From positions 46,018,501 to 46,082,500 of the forward strand of contig NC_080557.1 in NCBI RefSeq assembly GCF_030253575.1: a stretch of DNA of 64,000 nucleotides. The letters run 5' to 3'. The notes under the pieces are model-generated. The model was not told the DNA's origin. It was given only the letters and a program-made list of their open reading frames with translations, and ran no database searches. Of this stretch, positions 34,974 to 46,946 are shown one piece after another; position 1 is the stretch's first letter, and each line of letters starts with the position of its first letter. Source of the stretch: Rhododendron vialii. Lineage: Eukaryota; Streptophyta; Magnoliopsida; Ericales; Ericaceae. The position numbers and the translations under genes were made by a program.

Positions 34974-37900
34974 ATGGCCAGCAGAAAGCTTGTCCGAGAT
35001 TTCTTGCTCTCCAACCGCTTCTTTAATCGTCAGATATTGATATCTCAACAGGTTGGGTTCATCTTTGAAGATGCATGCATATATGGGTCTGCATGCTATA
35101 TGATTGAATCTTTGTTTATGGGTTTGTGTTTTATTAAGTTTATATTAACGTTTTGTGTGTGTGTGTGTGTGTGTAGGTTTCGAATTCAAGTACGAGATTA
35201 AGATTGCTTCAGGCAAATGGGTACTTGGGTAATCGCCAATTTAGTGTCTTTAATGAGTTTTCTAAACAAGTTAAAGGCGAAGCTAACAGGTGGGCTTATG
35301 CTTTTTCGTTAGTTAACTCTTTTTGTTTTGCTAATTGCTTCTAGCTGTCTCATTAATCCTCTGGAACCTTAATTGTCAATTGCACTTTTCTGGTTCTTTC
35401 ATCTTTTTCAAGTTTGAGCTCATTTCAAGCCAGGGTTGGCTTGGAGGTCGAGGCCTGTGTCTTTGGGTTTTTGCTTCCTCCTAAGGTCTCAGGGTTGAAA
35501 CCTGGCCAGTGCATACGAGAGTTTTGATTAGACTTTAAGTGGGATCCCTCTAGTGGACGGTGGGATTGGTTCCCAGATTTGTCGAGGGGCACGCAAGCTG
35601 GCTCGGACGCCCTTAGTTCATGAAAAAGAAAGAAAGAAGTTTGAGCTTATTTCTTCTGCGGCCACATTCGAGATGAAATTGAGTTCAGTTGGAATTTCAT
35701 CATTGATGCTAACCAGCCAATAAGATTATTCTAGGAACACCTACTTAGGATTTAGGATGTTTGATGCAGAAGGTTATGTTATTGTTATTGTTATCGTCTC
35801 TCATATTCCCATTTCACTAGCAGAAACCAGGAATTCCAGCAATCAGTCAAGGAATTGAAGGAGAAAGCAGAGGAGCTAAAAGGGGTCACAGAAGATTTGA
35901 AAGTTAGGTAATTTTGAATTGAGTCATTTAGTTTTGTACCTTTTTAGTTAGTTGTTTAAAGGCTTAGACATACTTTTGTATGTCAAGGCTGGGCAGACAC
36001 TTCCAATGAAGGGCTGAGTGGAAAACTGGCGAATGCAGAACAAAGCAAACAACTGAGAAGCTTTACAAGCAAGTGGATGGGGTATGGACGGAGGCTGAAG
36101 CTACAGCAAAGAAGGTCTGACCCCATTTTCCGTAAATGGTCCCTTTGATTTGGCACATGATTCTACTTCCCAAGCCTGTGAATTTTGGTAGTTAATGTTC
36201 GATTCTTTCTGGTATCTCCGCAGAAATGGAAGTTTATATCTCAAGCATGTAAATATTGGTGATGGTTATCTTTGGAAGTTTGTAAGCTATATTGCATGTG
36301 TTCATACATTCATCAATGAATTCATGATGCGTTGGGGAATCATATGTGATGAATTGGATATTGAGTCATTGACACGTTTGACAAAATGGAACTGTTTTTG
36401 TCATGGCTACTCTTTTTAAGTTCCCTATCTCAGCAAGAAAAGGAAACTTTCAGAAGCCAGTCCACTATGTTTAATCTATCTCAGATTGTGTGCTATTTTC
36501 TTATTTACAGGTTTCTGCCAATCTGAAAGAGAAAATTTCTGCGGCCACGGAGGAGGTAAGATTGACTTTATAAATTGTCAGCGTGCTCGGGATCTAATCC
36601 GAAAATTACGACATAGTAAAAGCACTTAATTTACTTCACAGTCTCTTCTATGATTCAGGCCAAAGACACTTTTCGATCTGGGAAGCAAGAATCCTCTGAA
36701 TTTAATGCCACTGCAGCGGAAGACGGAGCTGGTGTGAAAAGCGGAAGCCAGGCCGAGTCTGAAGACAATAAGCAGCAACAACCAGGCACTAGTGATGCTG
36801 CAGATACATTTTTTCGGAAGTTCAAGTCTAGTGTTTCTTCTGTTTCTCCTAAAGTTTCCCTGGCCTTCCAAAAACTGAAGGAGGCGAAGCCCATGGACTT
36901 GGCAAAGAAGGGATACGACGTTGTAAAGGATGAATTGAGGGGTAACCCAAGTAAGAGAAAGCACCTTGAGTATGCAGTTTCAACTGGGGAAAGAAGTTCA
37001 AGGACAGATGTTGCTGTCGTAGCTTCAAAGCAGTCTAGGTTGAGTAAAATGTGGGAAGCATTCAAAGAGAAGGCAAAGAAGGTAAATTGTTATTGCCACA
37101 TTATCTACTTGTAAGTATTGGAATTTTCTAATTACTTTATATCTTGCTTTTAGACGGTAACAATTGTCTTTCTTGTAGAAGATGCAAGGTCATCCTATTT
37201 CCAAGCGCGTCAGTGGGTATAGCGAGCCCATGGTGACAAAGGGTCAGGAGGTATGAGATTCTAATAATATTTCTTTTAAATTGGCAGATCTACTTCTACC
37301 ACCTTGTCCCATCATTGTGCCATGTTTTCTCAGTCCATGCCAAGGATACTCCGTAGTAGGAGGGCTTTCAGCACTGAGTTTTTTTTTCCAAAGAGCCTAT
37401 CTTTGTGATTTACACTACGCGAGGGCAATTGGGTTTAGATATAAAGTGTTTCGGTCATGTTAAATGTTTCTCTTAGTGACATAATGTGGCTGAATTTGTT
37501 GAATTTAGTGCGCTAAAGAGTTCAGTTGAAGAAATCTTCCTTAGGATTAGGTCTATGTCTTGTAGGAGAGGAATGTAGTCGAGCTGTAATGGACATAATG
37601 AATTGCAGGATGGAGGGGCATAGAGCAATAAGAATCATTTTCATGTCGCTTACTGACGGTTTTTAGGTTTGTTAGAAATATACAAAAAAGCTGGAATTCT
37701 GTTACGAAAACAATGAATAACTCACATTCTAGTCTCCACGGGCTCTAATACACGTGAAGCCTATTATGCTCGACTCTGCTTTTGCGAGCCTACTTCGGGA
37801 GTATATTAACCTTTTAAAACTTCATATTTTCTTTTCACGTCTCCTTTGATTATGCTTTAATAATTTCTTTCTCATTGGGAAATGACAGTTTGTAGAAGAC

Positions 37901-40061
37901 ATACGAGACAGATGGGAGACCACTGATAATCCAGTCGTTCATAAAATTCAGGGGTATGATTCTCATGTTTTGTTCACGTTACTGCAAATAATTACCTTTT
38001 ATAAGCTGAGAGTGTTAGTTTTTAATTCGACCATCCTTTCTTTTGCAGAGCCACTGAAACTGTCTTTGGAGAAACAGCTACTGCTGTTTCATTGAAGGAA
38101 ATACGTCGCCGTGATCCGTATGTTTTTCTACTGGTTTATTCTTAGGAATCCGTCTCCTTTTCATCAAACTATTTACCACATGAGTTGACAACAAAGTTGC
38201 ACCCTTCAGGTCTTTCTCTTTACAAGATTTCGTGGCTGAGGTTCAGGAAGTGGTTAGACCAGTACTTATTGCTTATTATAAGGTAAATTCTTAATGGGAT
38301 TGCCTTGATCATATCTTATTTCTTACCATATTTTCTTGTTATGTCATATTTTGGGAGCACTATTTGTTGGTAATAGAGTTGTTGGAATCTCTGTTAACTA
38401 ATGTTTCACTAAATGCAGAGAGATTTTGAAGTTCTGAAGAAATATTGCTGCACTGAAGTGATTGAGCGGTGTAAAGCAGAGAAGAAGGCTTTTGAAACCC
38501 AGGGTTTCTTTTTTGAAAACAAGGTTAGAGGTTTTATTTATGCTGACCAGATGAGAGAAATCTACACTCTTAATCCAGCTTTTTATGACCTTGAATTTGA
38601 TTTTGTTCGACCAGTTAAATTTATGTTATCAAATGAGGGCTAGGCAGAGCTTTCCTAGTAAAGGGGTGCTAGTGAGTGGCTAGTTATCTCCTTTTGTTTT
38701 TATGGGTTACAGGTCAAGTGATCGCCCAAGACAAATGGATATGCTGATATCTTGCAAACTGATGGCTTATATAAAACAGAAAATGTGTGTATATCCTGAT
38801 ATCTTAATGTTTTCTACAAATGAGTATCTAAATTGTGTTGACACAGCTAATTTGCATTGGTACTAAATTTAATAGTTGTTCTACATCCCAGTTTTATTAT
38901 TTGCTTTCCATTACCAACACTGATTCCGTCATATTCATTTCCTCTTGACAACCATGACTTGCGGACTTATGCTATAGATTCATATTATGCATTCATGGCC
39001 TGGTCTCCGTCCCAATGTGACTGATAACTGATCATCCGAAAAGACCCTTTGATGCATGTGGTTGCCTTGCCGATTAGAATTTTTGTTTTGGCCGAGAGTG
39101 AGAAATTTGCTAAAATTCATTTCATAAAAATCTTCTTTTTAAGTTTTATTGCTAAACCCAAAGAAAAATATCTCTTCTTTTCAATGCACTTGGGTTTTGT
39201 TGTTGTTGTTGTTGTGTGGGTTTCTTCATCTCTCTCCGTAATGCAGATTCTTCACATATCTGAGGTTGAACATAGAGAGACCAAAATGATGGGGAACAGT
39301 CCCATCATCATTGTTGGGGTAGGCACTTTATTGGCACTTTGATCGTAGTTTCTTTTTTTCCCGTGAATTGAATTACTTCACTGATGGTCCTTATGCCTCC
39401 CTCTTGTCACAGTTCCAAACACAGCAGATCCATTGTGTACGCGATAGACATGGTACCATAACAGAAGGGGGCAAGGTAAAATGCCAAGCCTTCTATTGCA
39501 GTTTAATGCATCCTAGCTATGCTGTATGATAATATTTGACTATTGTTCATACAATGTTCATTTGCAATTTTTACTGATATGGTCTGTGGTTAAAAAATAA
39601 GACAGCTTCTCGTGAATTTTTTTTTATCTAATTTGGTGTTTCCGTCTTGAATATTAGGATTTGCATCTTAATATTAAACAATATCAATGTGGACGATTTT
39701 GGGACAAACGTGCCACATTCACGTGGAAGAAATATAATGTTCATAATCAATTTTCTGCCATCTTGAAGTTAACTTATGTTTCGTTGGGACTGAAAAGAAT
39801 TCTTTTAAGTATTGGGTACTCGCACTCGAATCTTTTATTTATCTCTGTCGAGTTCTCCTAGGAATTGAATATGTTGTTCTCAAATCCAAGCGTCTGATAT
39901 TAGTTTGCTTTTGTGGGATGCTTAACCAGGATACAATCCACACTGTATACTATTTATGGGCAATGCAACTAGAAGATGTGGAAGAACTCGGAGAAGGCGC
40001 TATCTTTCCCATATGGAGGCTGAGAGAAATGCAACGAATGGGCTTGCAGGCCCTTATTTAA
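34974..40061 (+). CDS. TIM44-2: TIM44, inner-membrane protein import motor subunit (plant TIM44-2 type)
   Basis: Fourteen exons give 489 residues: 34974-35051, 35177-35289, 35824-35907, 36039-36114, 36511-36555, 36659-37081, 37179-37250, 37889-37953, 38049-38117, 38210-38282, 38419-38523, 39247-39318, 39413-39475, 39930-40061. All junctions are GT-AG and keep phase. The start [15 protein letters not shown] gives a basic, serine-rich presequence. Then come [17 protein letters not shown], a lysine-rich coiled part ([12 protein letters not shown]) and the C-terminal Tim44 domain (about residues 330-489: [47 protein letters not shown]). TIM44 anchors mtHsp70 to the TIM23 channel in the matrix. 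It looks whole. Intron 2 holds a SINE. Confidence 0.95.
35149..35174 (+). repeat. (GT)n run at the end of TIM44 intron 1
   Basis: A run of GTGTGT leads directly into the AG acceptor of exon 2 (35175-35176). It replaces the usual pyrimidine tract with an alternating purine-pyrimidine one. Confidence 0.85.
35427..35636 (+). mobile_element. tRNA-derived SINE in TIM44 intron 2
   Basis: The 210-bp insertion has an A-box-like stretch (TTGGCTTGGAGG, about 35436) and a B box (GGTTGAAACC, about 35492) about 55 bp later, as in a Pol III promoter of tRNA type. It ends in an A-rich tail (TGAAAAAGAAAGAAAG). The flanks are a 17-bp direct repeat with one mismatch: AAGTTTGAGCTCATTTC (35410-35426) and AAGTTTGAGCTTATTTC (35637-35653). 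Long variable duplications and an A-rich tail are typical of LINE-driven insertion. Confidence 0.9.
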
Positions 40062-40277
40062 TTCTGTGCTTCTCTTAATTATCTTATCCAATAGATTTTC
40101 CTTGAGTATTCTCTGGGGTTTTCTCATTGCCAGGGAAAAGCTGTATATCCAATTTTTTGGTTGATCACATGTAGTTGGATATTATGCACATCCATTAAGT
40201 GGTCGGTTCTGTTGATGTATAAGCAAGCTTTGGGCAATCCTCAGTACTTTTCTTGCTCCTTGTTTTGAGATAAATAC

Positions 40278-40279
<2 letters not shown>

Positions 40280-40342
<63 letters not shown>
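40280..40342. repeat. (CT)n microsatellite
   Basis: About 31 CT units between the 3' end of TIM44 and the ABCI fragment. It produces long open frames of Arg-Glu repeats that are not genes. Confidence 0.95.
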
Positions 40343-40344
<2 letters not shown>

Positions 40345-40402
40345 CCACATCTTAACGAAGGCATTTATTTGTTTATATCTTGTTTGGACTGCTATTGGGT
40401 AG

Positions 40403-40690
40403 AGAGGAGCTACCATTGTGTATGCAACCCATATTTTTGATGGACTGGAAACGTGGGCGACGGATTTGGCTGACTTCCAAGATGGAGAATTAAAGAGGAC
40501 CGAAAAATTATCCGAGCTTGGTGAGTTGAAGAACTCTGCAAATATACTTTCAGTGGTTGAGTCGTGGCTTCGATCTGAAACAAAGCAAGAGAAAAAGAAA
40601 CCTGCCAATCCTTCAGCTATAATCCAGAAATCTTCCCCCTTCGATTTGTCTCCTTTTAGGTCATCCAGGCACATGGCCTATTATCGGTGA
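40403..40690 (+). pseudogene. Orphan last exon of an ABCI20/21-like ABC ATPase gene
   Basis: After an AG acceptor (40401-40402) the frame reads [18 protein letters not shown]..., continues through [17 protein letters not shown] and [18 protein letters not shown], and ends [13 protein letters not shown]-stop. This is the C-terminus of plant ABCI20/ABCI21 (soluble ABC ATPases), recalled from Arabidopsis. The reading frame is open, but the rest of the gene (Walker A, signature motif and Walker B) is absent: TIM44 lies directly upstream. I read it as a truncated gene fragment. A spliced fusion with an upstream transcript is possible but unproven. Confidence 0.8.
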
Positions 40691-40781
40691 TCTCTCCAAA
40701 TTTGGCAGCTTTTACATGACAGTTCAAGTTGCATCCATACACAGGAAGAATTATATAACTGAGTGCTGCCGGATGGAATAT

Positions 40782-43012
40782 ATTACTACTTCTGTGTCCA
40801 TATAGCTTTTGGTTCAAATTTCTGAGCAGTCCAATAGTTTTCCTACAACGTTTTTCAGAAATAATGGTTGCAACTGCTGCAGTTCTGCTTGACGTGCTCG
40901 CTCTTGGGGTTACTGATCTTTCTGAGAGATGCCTTGAATTCAATCGGGGCGATGATTATAACCCTGCTTGCGCACCACTAACTATAGACAAGCAGCGTGG
41001 TTTGGCATTGGTTATTATTCAAGATTTTTTACCCATTTGTTATGTATGTTATGGAGTACTGGGACTCCAGGTGAGTTGCAGTTACAAAACCCTGTCACTG
41101 TATTAGCTTATCCGCAGTGAGGTTCCTTCGTAGGACGTCTCAGATGAAGATTAGGTTTTAAGCCGAACTATGTAATTTCTTTTCTCCTTTCTTGTCTGAT
41201 TTCTTCATATTCTACATAATTACTATGTCACAACCGGGGGCTGGGAACTCAGTTTATTCTTCTAAATATTTGTGCTTTGTCTTTTTGTCTTTTTAAATAC
41301 GACGGGAGAAACTTGTATTTGGATAGAAAGTGATTTTTGATTGTATCTAGTTATGACTTATTCATTCGAAAGTTTCGTTAATCAGTTTATATGAAACAAT
41401 TCGTAAAACAATGTAGGTAGTTCAACCAAAACAGTTATAGGGAATGAACAATTGTAAATTTTTACAAAGAAGAAATCCACGGAGCAATGAAAATTTGTGA
41501 AACAGCTAAGTTGATTAAGCTAATCACACAATCAAACAAATCACCAGTTATTCCAAAACAGTAACTAAAACCATGTCTAATATTGAAGACGAAAAACGAA
41601 CAATCAAGCAAACAGTAACTAAAGCCATGTCTAAAGAAACCTTCCAAGAACTTATATATCTCCACACGGGCGAAGAGTACTTGAGTACGAACTTAGCAAC
41701 ACATCTCCCCCACATTGATGTCGACATATGTTCCGAACCCTCCTGCTTTTCCAATCACCGGTGAGATCGTATCGATATACCCTTTTTGTCGTGGCGACTA
41801 GTAACGTACTCCCTTTCAAAATGGTAAAACCAGCAATAATGGGCTCAGGCTCGACCATTCGCATTGCTCGCCCACGTATCTTGAGAATCTTACTCCAGGA
41901 CCCCGAGTTAAAGTCTCGCAACACCCATACAATAAGCACACCCTTGAGTAACTTCACCAAACAAATCGAGTTCTCCTTTTCCCATGGAAATATACGCATC
42001 ATGCAACTCCGATCAGTAAGGCCTTTTCTTGACTCCTTCGGTACTTTTAAAAATCCTGACTTACCCTCTTCGAGATTGAACGCAACAACATATGGCCAAT
42101 AAAAAGGACTTCTTTCAGCAAAACAAGGAGACCAATCTGATAAAAAACAAATAGTGCCACCTTGATACACGCCAAATTCAAATAACAAGTTTCTACCGCC
42201 ACTGTCCATATGCCCAGCCTCAAGCCATATCTCCTCTTGGGGTACGTAGATTTTGCATGAAAGGGTGTTGGACCAATCTTCTTCATATTCCATCAACATT
42301 AACAGGTAATCGCGGGGAAATTGATCATATAACTCAATATTGCACTGAAAAAAGATATGCAAATCTTTATCCGCCGTGCTTCTGAGGTTAGCCGGGGAGG
42401 GAATGCCTAGCCAGCTTCGCATAGCCGGGTTGCAAATAAATAACAGGTGGTTCATTGTTGCTTGGTTGCTAATATTTCTACAACAAACCAGCCCGTTACT
42501 CGAAGCAAGCACCCGGCCATTAGTTTGCATGAATTTGACACACTCGTTAGGCACCCCCTCGGAATTCTCCTCACCAGGTAAGGTATGAAACTCCAAATTT
42601 CCTTCGAATCTTTGGCATGAATGTGGTTGTACGAAAAAGCTAGAGTCGCCCTTCAACTGCATGTTTCTGTTTTGTTTTTTTATGAAAAACGGATCGGAGA
42701 CATAATCTTTGCAAGCGTTGCAAGCTGAACTGAATTTGAGAATGGATTTTGCCGGTAACCATGAGAAGATTTCGAGAATCTCTCCGTCGAACGCCATCGT
42801 TGTTGCTTAGAACAGAGAGAGCTACTGGTATTGTGGGAAGGAATTTATGAGAAGATCTGGTATTCTGTAAGACTGTGAGGGGCATAAGAAGACTATATAT
42901 AGAAGAGCTGTATTCAGAATGTCTCTGGGAAATATAATTCCGGTTGGAAGTAGGATTTTCTAATTGTATCAAGTTTAGGATCCGTAGAGCCCAAGCAATC
43001 CCAAAACGAAGT
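40782..43012. repeat. Segmental duplication, copy 1 (contains the intact F-box gene)
   Basis: From ATTACTACTTCTGTGTCCAT to CCCAAAACGAAGT this 2.2-kb stretch is repeated in direct orientation at 44779-48937. Identity is high by eye (about one difference in 15-25 bases). The left edge lies just beyond the stop of the ABCI fragment, probably in its 3' UTR. The frames in 40864-41106 are present but not conserved in copy 2, so I do not call them genes. Confidence 0.9.
41652..42797 (-). CDS. F-box protein, 381 residues, intact
   Basis: A single exon starts MAFDGEILEIFSWLPAKSIL, an N-terminal F-box (about residues 3-45; core EIFSWLPAKSILKFSSACNA with VSDPFFIKK). The remainder resembles an F-box-associated, beta-propeller-like region: GLVCCRN, LLFICNPAMRSWLGIP, VVAFNLEEGKSGFLKVP, FNSGSWSKILKIRG. 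Such proteins bind SKP1 through the F-box and choose targets for SCF ubiquitin ligases; the target here is unknown. A (CT)n run lies about 250 bp upstream of the start. The segmental copy at 47716-48723 is rearranged, so this one is probably the working gene. Confidence 0.85.
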   Translation of the reverse strand: MAFDGEILEIFSWLPAKSILKFSSACNACKDYVSDPFFIKKQNRNMQLKGDSSFFVQPHSCQRFEGNLEFHTLPGEENSEGVPNECVKFMQTNGRVLASSNGLVCCRNISNQATMNHLLFICNPAMRSWLGIPSPANLRSTADKDLHIFFQCNIELYDQFPRDYLLMLMEYEEDWSNTLSCKIYVPQEEIWLEAGHMDSGGRNLLFEFGVYQGGTICFLSDWSPCFAERSPFYWPYVVAFNLEEGKSGFLKVPKESRKGLTDRSCMMRIFPWEKENSICLVKLLKGVLIVWVLRDFNSGSWSKILKIRGRAMRMVEPEPIIAGFTILKGSTLLVATTKRVYRYDLTGDWKSRRVRNICRHQCGGDVLLSSYSSTLRPCGDI

Positions 43013-43046
43013 GCTCTTAACACCCCCTACTGACTTCTGTTTTGAA

Positions 43047-43091
<45 letters not shown>

Positions 43092-44247
43092 ATGGCCAGC
43101 TAAGCTTCACAGCGTTGGGAGTTTCTAAATCCAGCCAATTGCCCAAAGTAGAGGGGTGAGCGGACCCGGTTCTATAGTTGATCAAGAACCAAATCGGTTT
43201 TGTAATAATTCAAGAACCAAACTAAACACTTACAAAATAAAGATTTTTTAAAATAAATCAATCCTTGAAATCCATTGAAATGAACCAATACAAACCATTA
43301 GACGATTCTTATTTTTAAATACTTATTTTCAGCTTTACAAAAAACGACATTCTCTCATAATATAACATTTAATTCAAAAAATAAAGACTTATTTCCCTTA
43401 GCAGAATGGGGCTTTAATTAGTTGATATTTTATTTAGGAACACGAGATAATATAAACTCAACCGTAATGTACTCTCATCCTATATAATTAGTACATATTT
43501 GGTTTTAGTATGACTGACAGTGAATCTTATGAATCTATTTTAGTGACTTTTAGGGGTTTTAACCAAATTGGTTCAAACACAAGTATTGTTTGCTTCAAAT
43601 GCTTTTTAAGTAAATTATCTCAACTTGAAGTAAATCGTAGTTTAAAATCGAAATCAAACAATGTAATGTAAATTGGGGTTTGGATCCGTATGGAATCTGA
43701 ATCGTGAGAACAAATCCACAAACCTAACCGTTCAAATCGGGTGTTTTTTCTGAACTGAGACCAATGCAAACCACACTACTAAGACAATCAAATCAAACCG
43801 AACCGACCTATTTAGACCTGTTCAAATTGGATTTGCAGTTCGACGATTCCTTGCTCGCACCTTGTTCAAAAATTCAATGACCTATGAACTTTATTTGATT
43901 GTACGTACACACACTCACCAAGTTCCAATAAGTCCTCATTCGATCTAACTTTTTGGTGATTTTTTTTTTTTATCATAGTCTATTTGATTATTTTATCTTA
44001 ATTTTTAAGTAGATTTTGGTATGTTTCTTACCTCATATCGTTCAGATCGACAAGAGGAATTGAAAAAGGTACAAAAATACACACCAAAATAGGAAAAAAG
44101 TTTACAAGACGACAGAAAGAAATTAAAAGATTGACAATATTTAATTGGACAATACTGCCCCACTCCCCTGGTAATACCCTAGCTGTCTTTCCGAGCAATC
44201 CCCTGGACAATACCGTAAACACGGCTGAGTCTCACATATACACATTA
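42798..44247. other. Intergenic DNA
   Basis: This holds the F-box gene upstream region, a (CT)n microsatellite (43051-43088), then AT-rich repeat-like sequence. An A/T-rich block near 43315-43410 resembles small MITE remnants. No gene is supported. Confidence 0.5.
43051..43088. repeat. (CT)n microsatellite
   Basis: About 19 CT units upstream of the F-box gene (GA on its strand), just outside the duplicated segment. Confidence 0.95.
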
Positions 44248-44673
44248 GGGTTTCCTCCCCCCAATTGTAGAGGTCTCCAGGGTTTTAGGGTTTGAGAAGT
44301 ACAAACCTCAAAGGCTCCACAACTAAGAATTAGCTTCCCGCGTATATTCTGGTAAGCTTCTATGTGCTATTAATCTTCATCCATCTTAACTTTCAGCCCT
44401 CGTAGTTGCTAATAGACTGTTTTTTTGTTGAGAAAAGTTATCGGTAGAGGATGGTAAAATTTCAGAATTTTTGTGTGCTTTGGAAGATACTCTCTTTTCG
44501 GGTCCATATGGAGTAACCAATTGGGTTTGAATTGTTTTGTTTTGATGTGTGTGTTCTGTATGCCAATTGCTCTTAATTGTTTTGTTGCGTCGTATCCACA
44601 GGTGAACAGTTTTGACAGAATGTATCTTCAGTTCTACATAAACGAGAAGGGTGACAAAGTTTACACTACTAAG
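44248..44673 (+). pseudogene. NOP10: NOP10 5' fragment: leader exon and first coding exon only
   Basis: Exon 2 encodes MYLQFYINEKGDKVYTTK (44620-44673), the conserved start of NOP10, a protein of H/ACA snoRNPs that guide pseudouridylation of rRNA. It ends at a GT donor exactly where plant NOP10 has an intron. Upstream is a likely leader exon and intron (GGTAAGCTT donor near 44351, CCACAG acceptor near 44601) and a telo-box-like ATTAGGGTTT (about 44246-44255), common in ribosome-biogenesis genes. The second half (KKESPLG... in homologues, about 46 residues) is not found downstream: the segmental duplication starts at 44779. So it is a truncated copy. Confidence 0.85.
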
Positions 44674-45125
44674 GTCTGTGTTGTTTTTCCTCTGGTTTTA
44701 TTGATATTGATATGATGCTCTGCGTTACAACAGCAGTTCCAACCGTTTGGTGTTGCTATATATAGTTTTTAACCCCTCATTACTACTTCTGTGTCCATAT
44801 AGCTTTTGGTTCAAATTTCTGAACAGTCCAATAGTTTTCCTACAACGTTTTTCAGAAATAAGGGTTGCAACTGCTGCAGTTCTGCTTGACGTGCTCGCTC
44901 TTGGGGTTACTGATCTCTCTGAGAGATGCCTTGAATTCAATTGGGGTGATGATTATAACCTGCTTGCGCACAACTAACTATAGACAAGCAGCGTGGTTTG
45001 CCATTGGTTATTATTCAAGATTTTTTACCCATTGATTATGTAAGGTATGGAGTACTGGGGCTCCAGGAGAGTTGCAGTTACAAACCCTGTCACTGTATTA
45101 TCTATTTATCTTCACAGTGAGGTTC

Positions 45126-46946
45126 TGTTTACACCCATTTTTGGCCAAAATTCAGAAAATCAATTTATTGGTTAAAAGAAGGCCTTGAATGATGGTTTCA
45201 GGCCTTGAGAAGCCTTATAAATCGGTCACCTGCAGAATTGGGCCTTTGGAAGAATATAAAGTGGCCACAATTAGGCCAAATTAAGTTTGGAAAGGCAGGA
45301 GAGAGTTTGAAAATTAATTAGGCCACATCAATATTTGGAGCATGGCCTAATTAGTCAAGGCCCAAATTGATTTTTAGATCTAGGCCCATTTTCAAGCCTC
45401 GGCCCAATTAATCAAAGCCCGGACTAGTTTTTCAGGCCTATCTAGCCCAATAAGGCCAAGATTCGTTTTTCAGGTCTAGGCCCAGTTTTTCGAATTTATT
45501 TAGGCCTAAAACTGACCAAGTCAAGAAGGCCATAAGCTGCTCAGTCATGCTTGGGAAGCAAGCTGCTCACAAGCAGCTCAAAGGCCGAGAAGCTTCTCCC
45601 TTGCAAGCTGCTCAAGCAGCTCAACCAGGCCTGCGTTTTTGGCCTTGGTGGGCCCAAATATCCCTTTTTTATAAACATCCATGCTCACAAGCAGCTTAAA
45701 GGCCTCAAGCTGCTCACAAGCAGCTCAAAGGCCTAGAATGTTCTTGTTTGGCAGATCTAGGTAAGTTGCTTACAAGCAGCTCAAGGTCTGAACTGGTGGG
45801 ACCCCATTCTTCAGCATGATGCAAGGCCAAAGACAGGTGGCGCACATGCAGCCCTTGGAGCTGTTGGTAACTGATTCATGCAGACCTAAGCAAGCTGCTC
45901 ACAAGCAGCTCACCCAGATCTGGCTCAGCCTTTGTTTCTCGATTCTTCTTCCATAAGGGGTCAAGATTAAAGGATTTAAGGGCCAACAAGGGATGCAAGG
46001 ACCAATAAAATGGTGGGAAGGCCTGAAGAAGCCTTGGTCTTCAGCATTGGTGGGCCCAAAAGACGTCCAGTCAAGCAGTAGCTGCTCACAAGCAGCTTAA
46101 AGGCCTGGATGCTGAAGTTCCTTTTACTCTTTTACAAAGTTTTATGCAGAAAAGAAGGGCTTTTCAGGCCTTTACCATTTCCTTGGAGTAAAGGGCACGT
46201 TTTTATCAAAGAATAGCCTTTCATTGGAGCATTTTGAAGCAGCTCAAAAGGGACACTTGGCAGCCATGCATGAAGGCCTGTGGAAGCAGCTTGAACAGCT
46301 CAAGACCTGGAAAATCTGCCTATAAATACCAGAGTTGAAGGCCTTGGCAAAGGTCCACGACCATCAAGCCCCCGGCTTATGCAAATTTATGTTTTAATTA
46401 TCTTTTATCTTTCGGTCCACGACCATCAAAGCCCATGGCTTATCCAAATTTCATTTCATTTATCTTTTAACTATTTTTATCTTTCGGTCCCCGACCAAAC
46501 AAGCCCATGGCTTATCGTTCAATTACCTTTACTTTCTAGAATAGTTTGTACTCGATCTAGCCAAGCCTAGATTTTATTTCATTTCCTTGTAATCAGACTT
46601 TGTTAAACCGTTAATAAAGTCCATTTATTTCTGTTTTAGGCCTTGCTCTACCTTTCTGTCCATTTTTCACACGATTAGGAAATTTTAAGTCCTTAGCCCG
46701 CAAAGGCAAACCACGAACCTCCTCACGGTCTCTACCCTTAGGCCATGCACTTTCGTTCGATTAGAAGTCAGATTGAGGCTTTCAGGCCTTGATACAAATT
46801 TGGACTGCAATCCAGTCCTTGCATGAGGCATACAGGTCTTGATACGAATTTGGGCAGCAATCCTGCCCTGGTACGCCCGCATCAGGCCTAGAACTGCACT
46901 ACTCGCTGTTCCTAGGCCAAATTGTTACATTTTTTGGAAACAAACA
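45126..46946. mobile_element. Solo LTR, 1,821 bp, in duplication copy 2
   Basis: The insertion begins TGTTTACACCC and ends GGAAACAAACA (TG...CA with inverted TGTTT/AAACA). The 5-bp repeat GGTTC flanks it (45121-45125 and 46947-46951); copy 1 has a single GGTTC at the matching place (about 41121), which proves an insertion. Inside are a TATAAATA promoter-like site (about 46321), three related stretches with core TCTTTCGGTCC.CGACCA and an AATAAAG poly(A)-like site (about 46612). No coding part is present. It is a fossil of an LTR retrotransposon whose superfamily I cannot settle, and it is younger than the duplication. Confidence 0.9.
45566..46110. repeat. Dispersed short palindromes within the solo LTR
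   Basis: The motif AGCTGCTCACAAGCAGCT, a perfect 7-bp stem around CACA, occurs about six times in exact or near form (for example near 45567, 45709, 45893 and 46080), often followed by CAAAGGCC. GGCCT/AGGCC words are very frequent in the same region. Confidence 0.85.

Noticed and set aside
40864-41106. Frame MVATAAVLLDVLALGVTDL..., protein-like
   Set aside because: It follows the ABCI fragment's stop. In the segmental copy (44870-44977) the start codon is changed and the frame breaks off, so conservation as protein is not supported. It is more likely 3' UTR.
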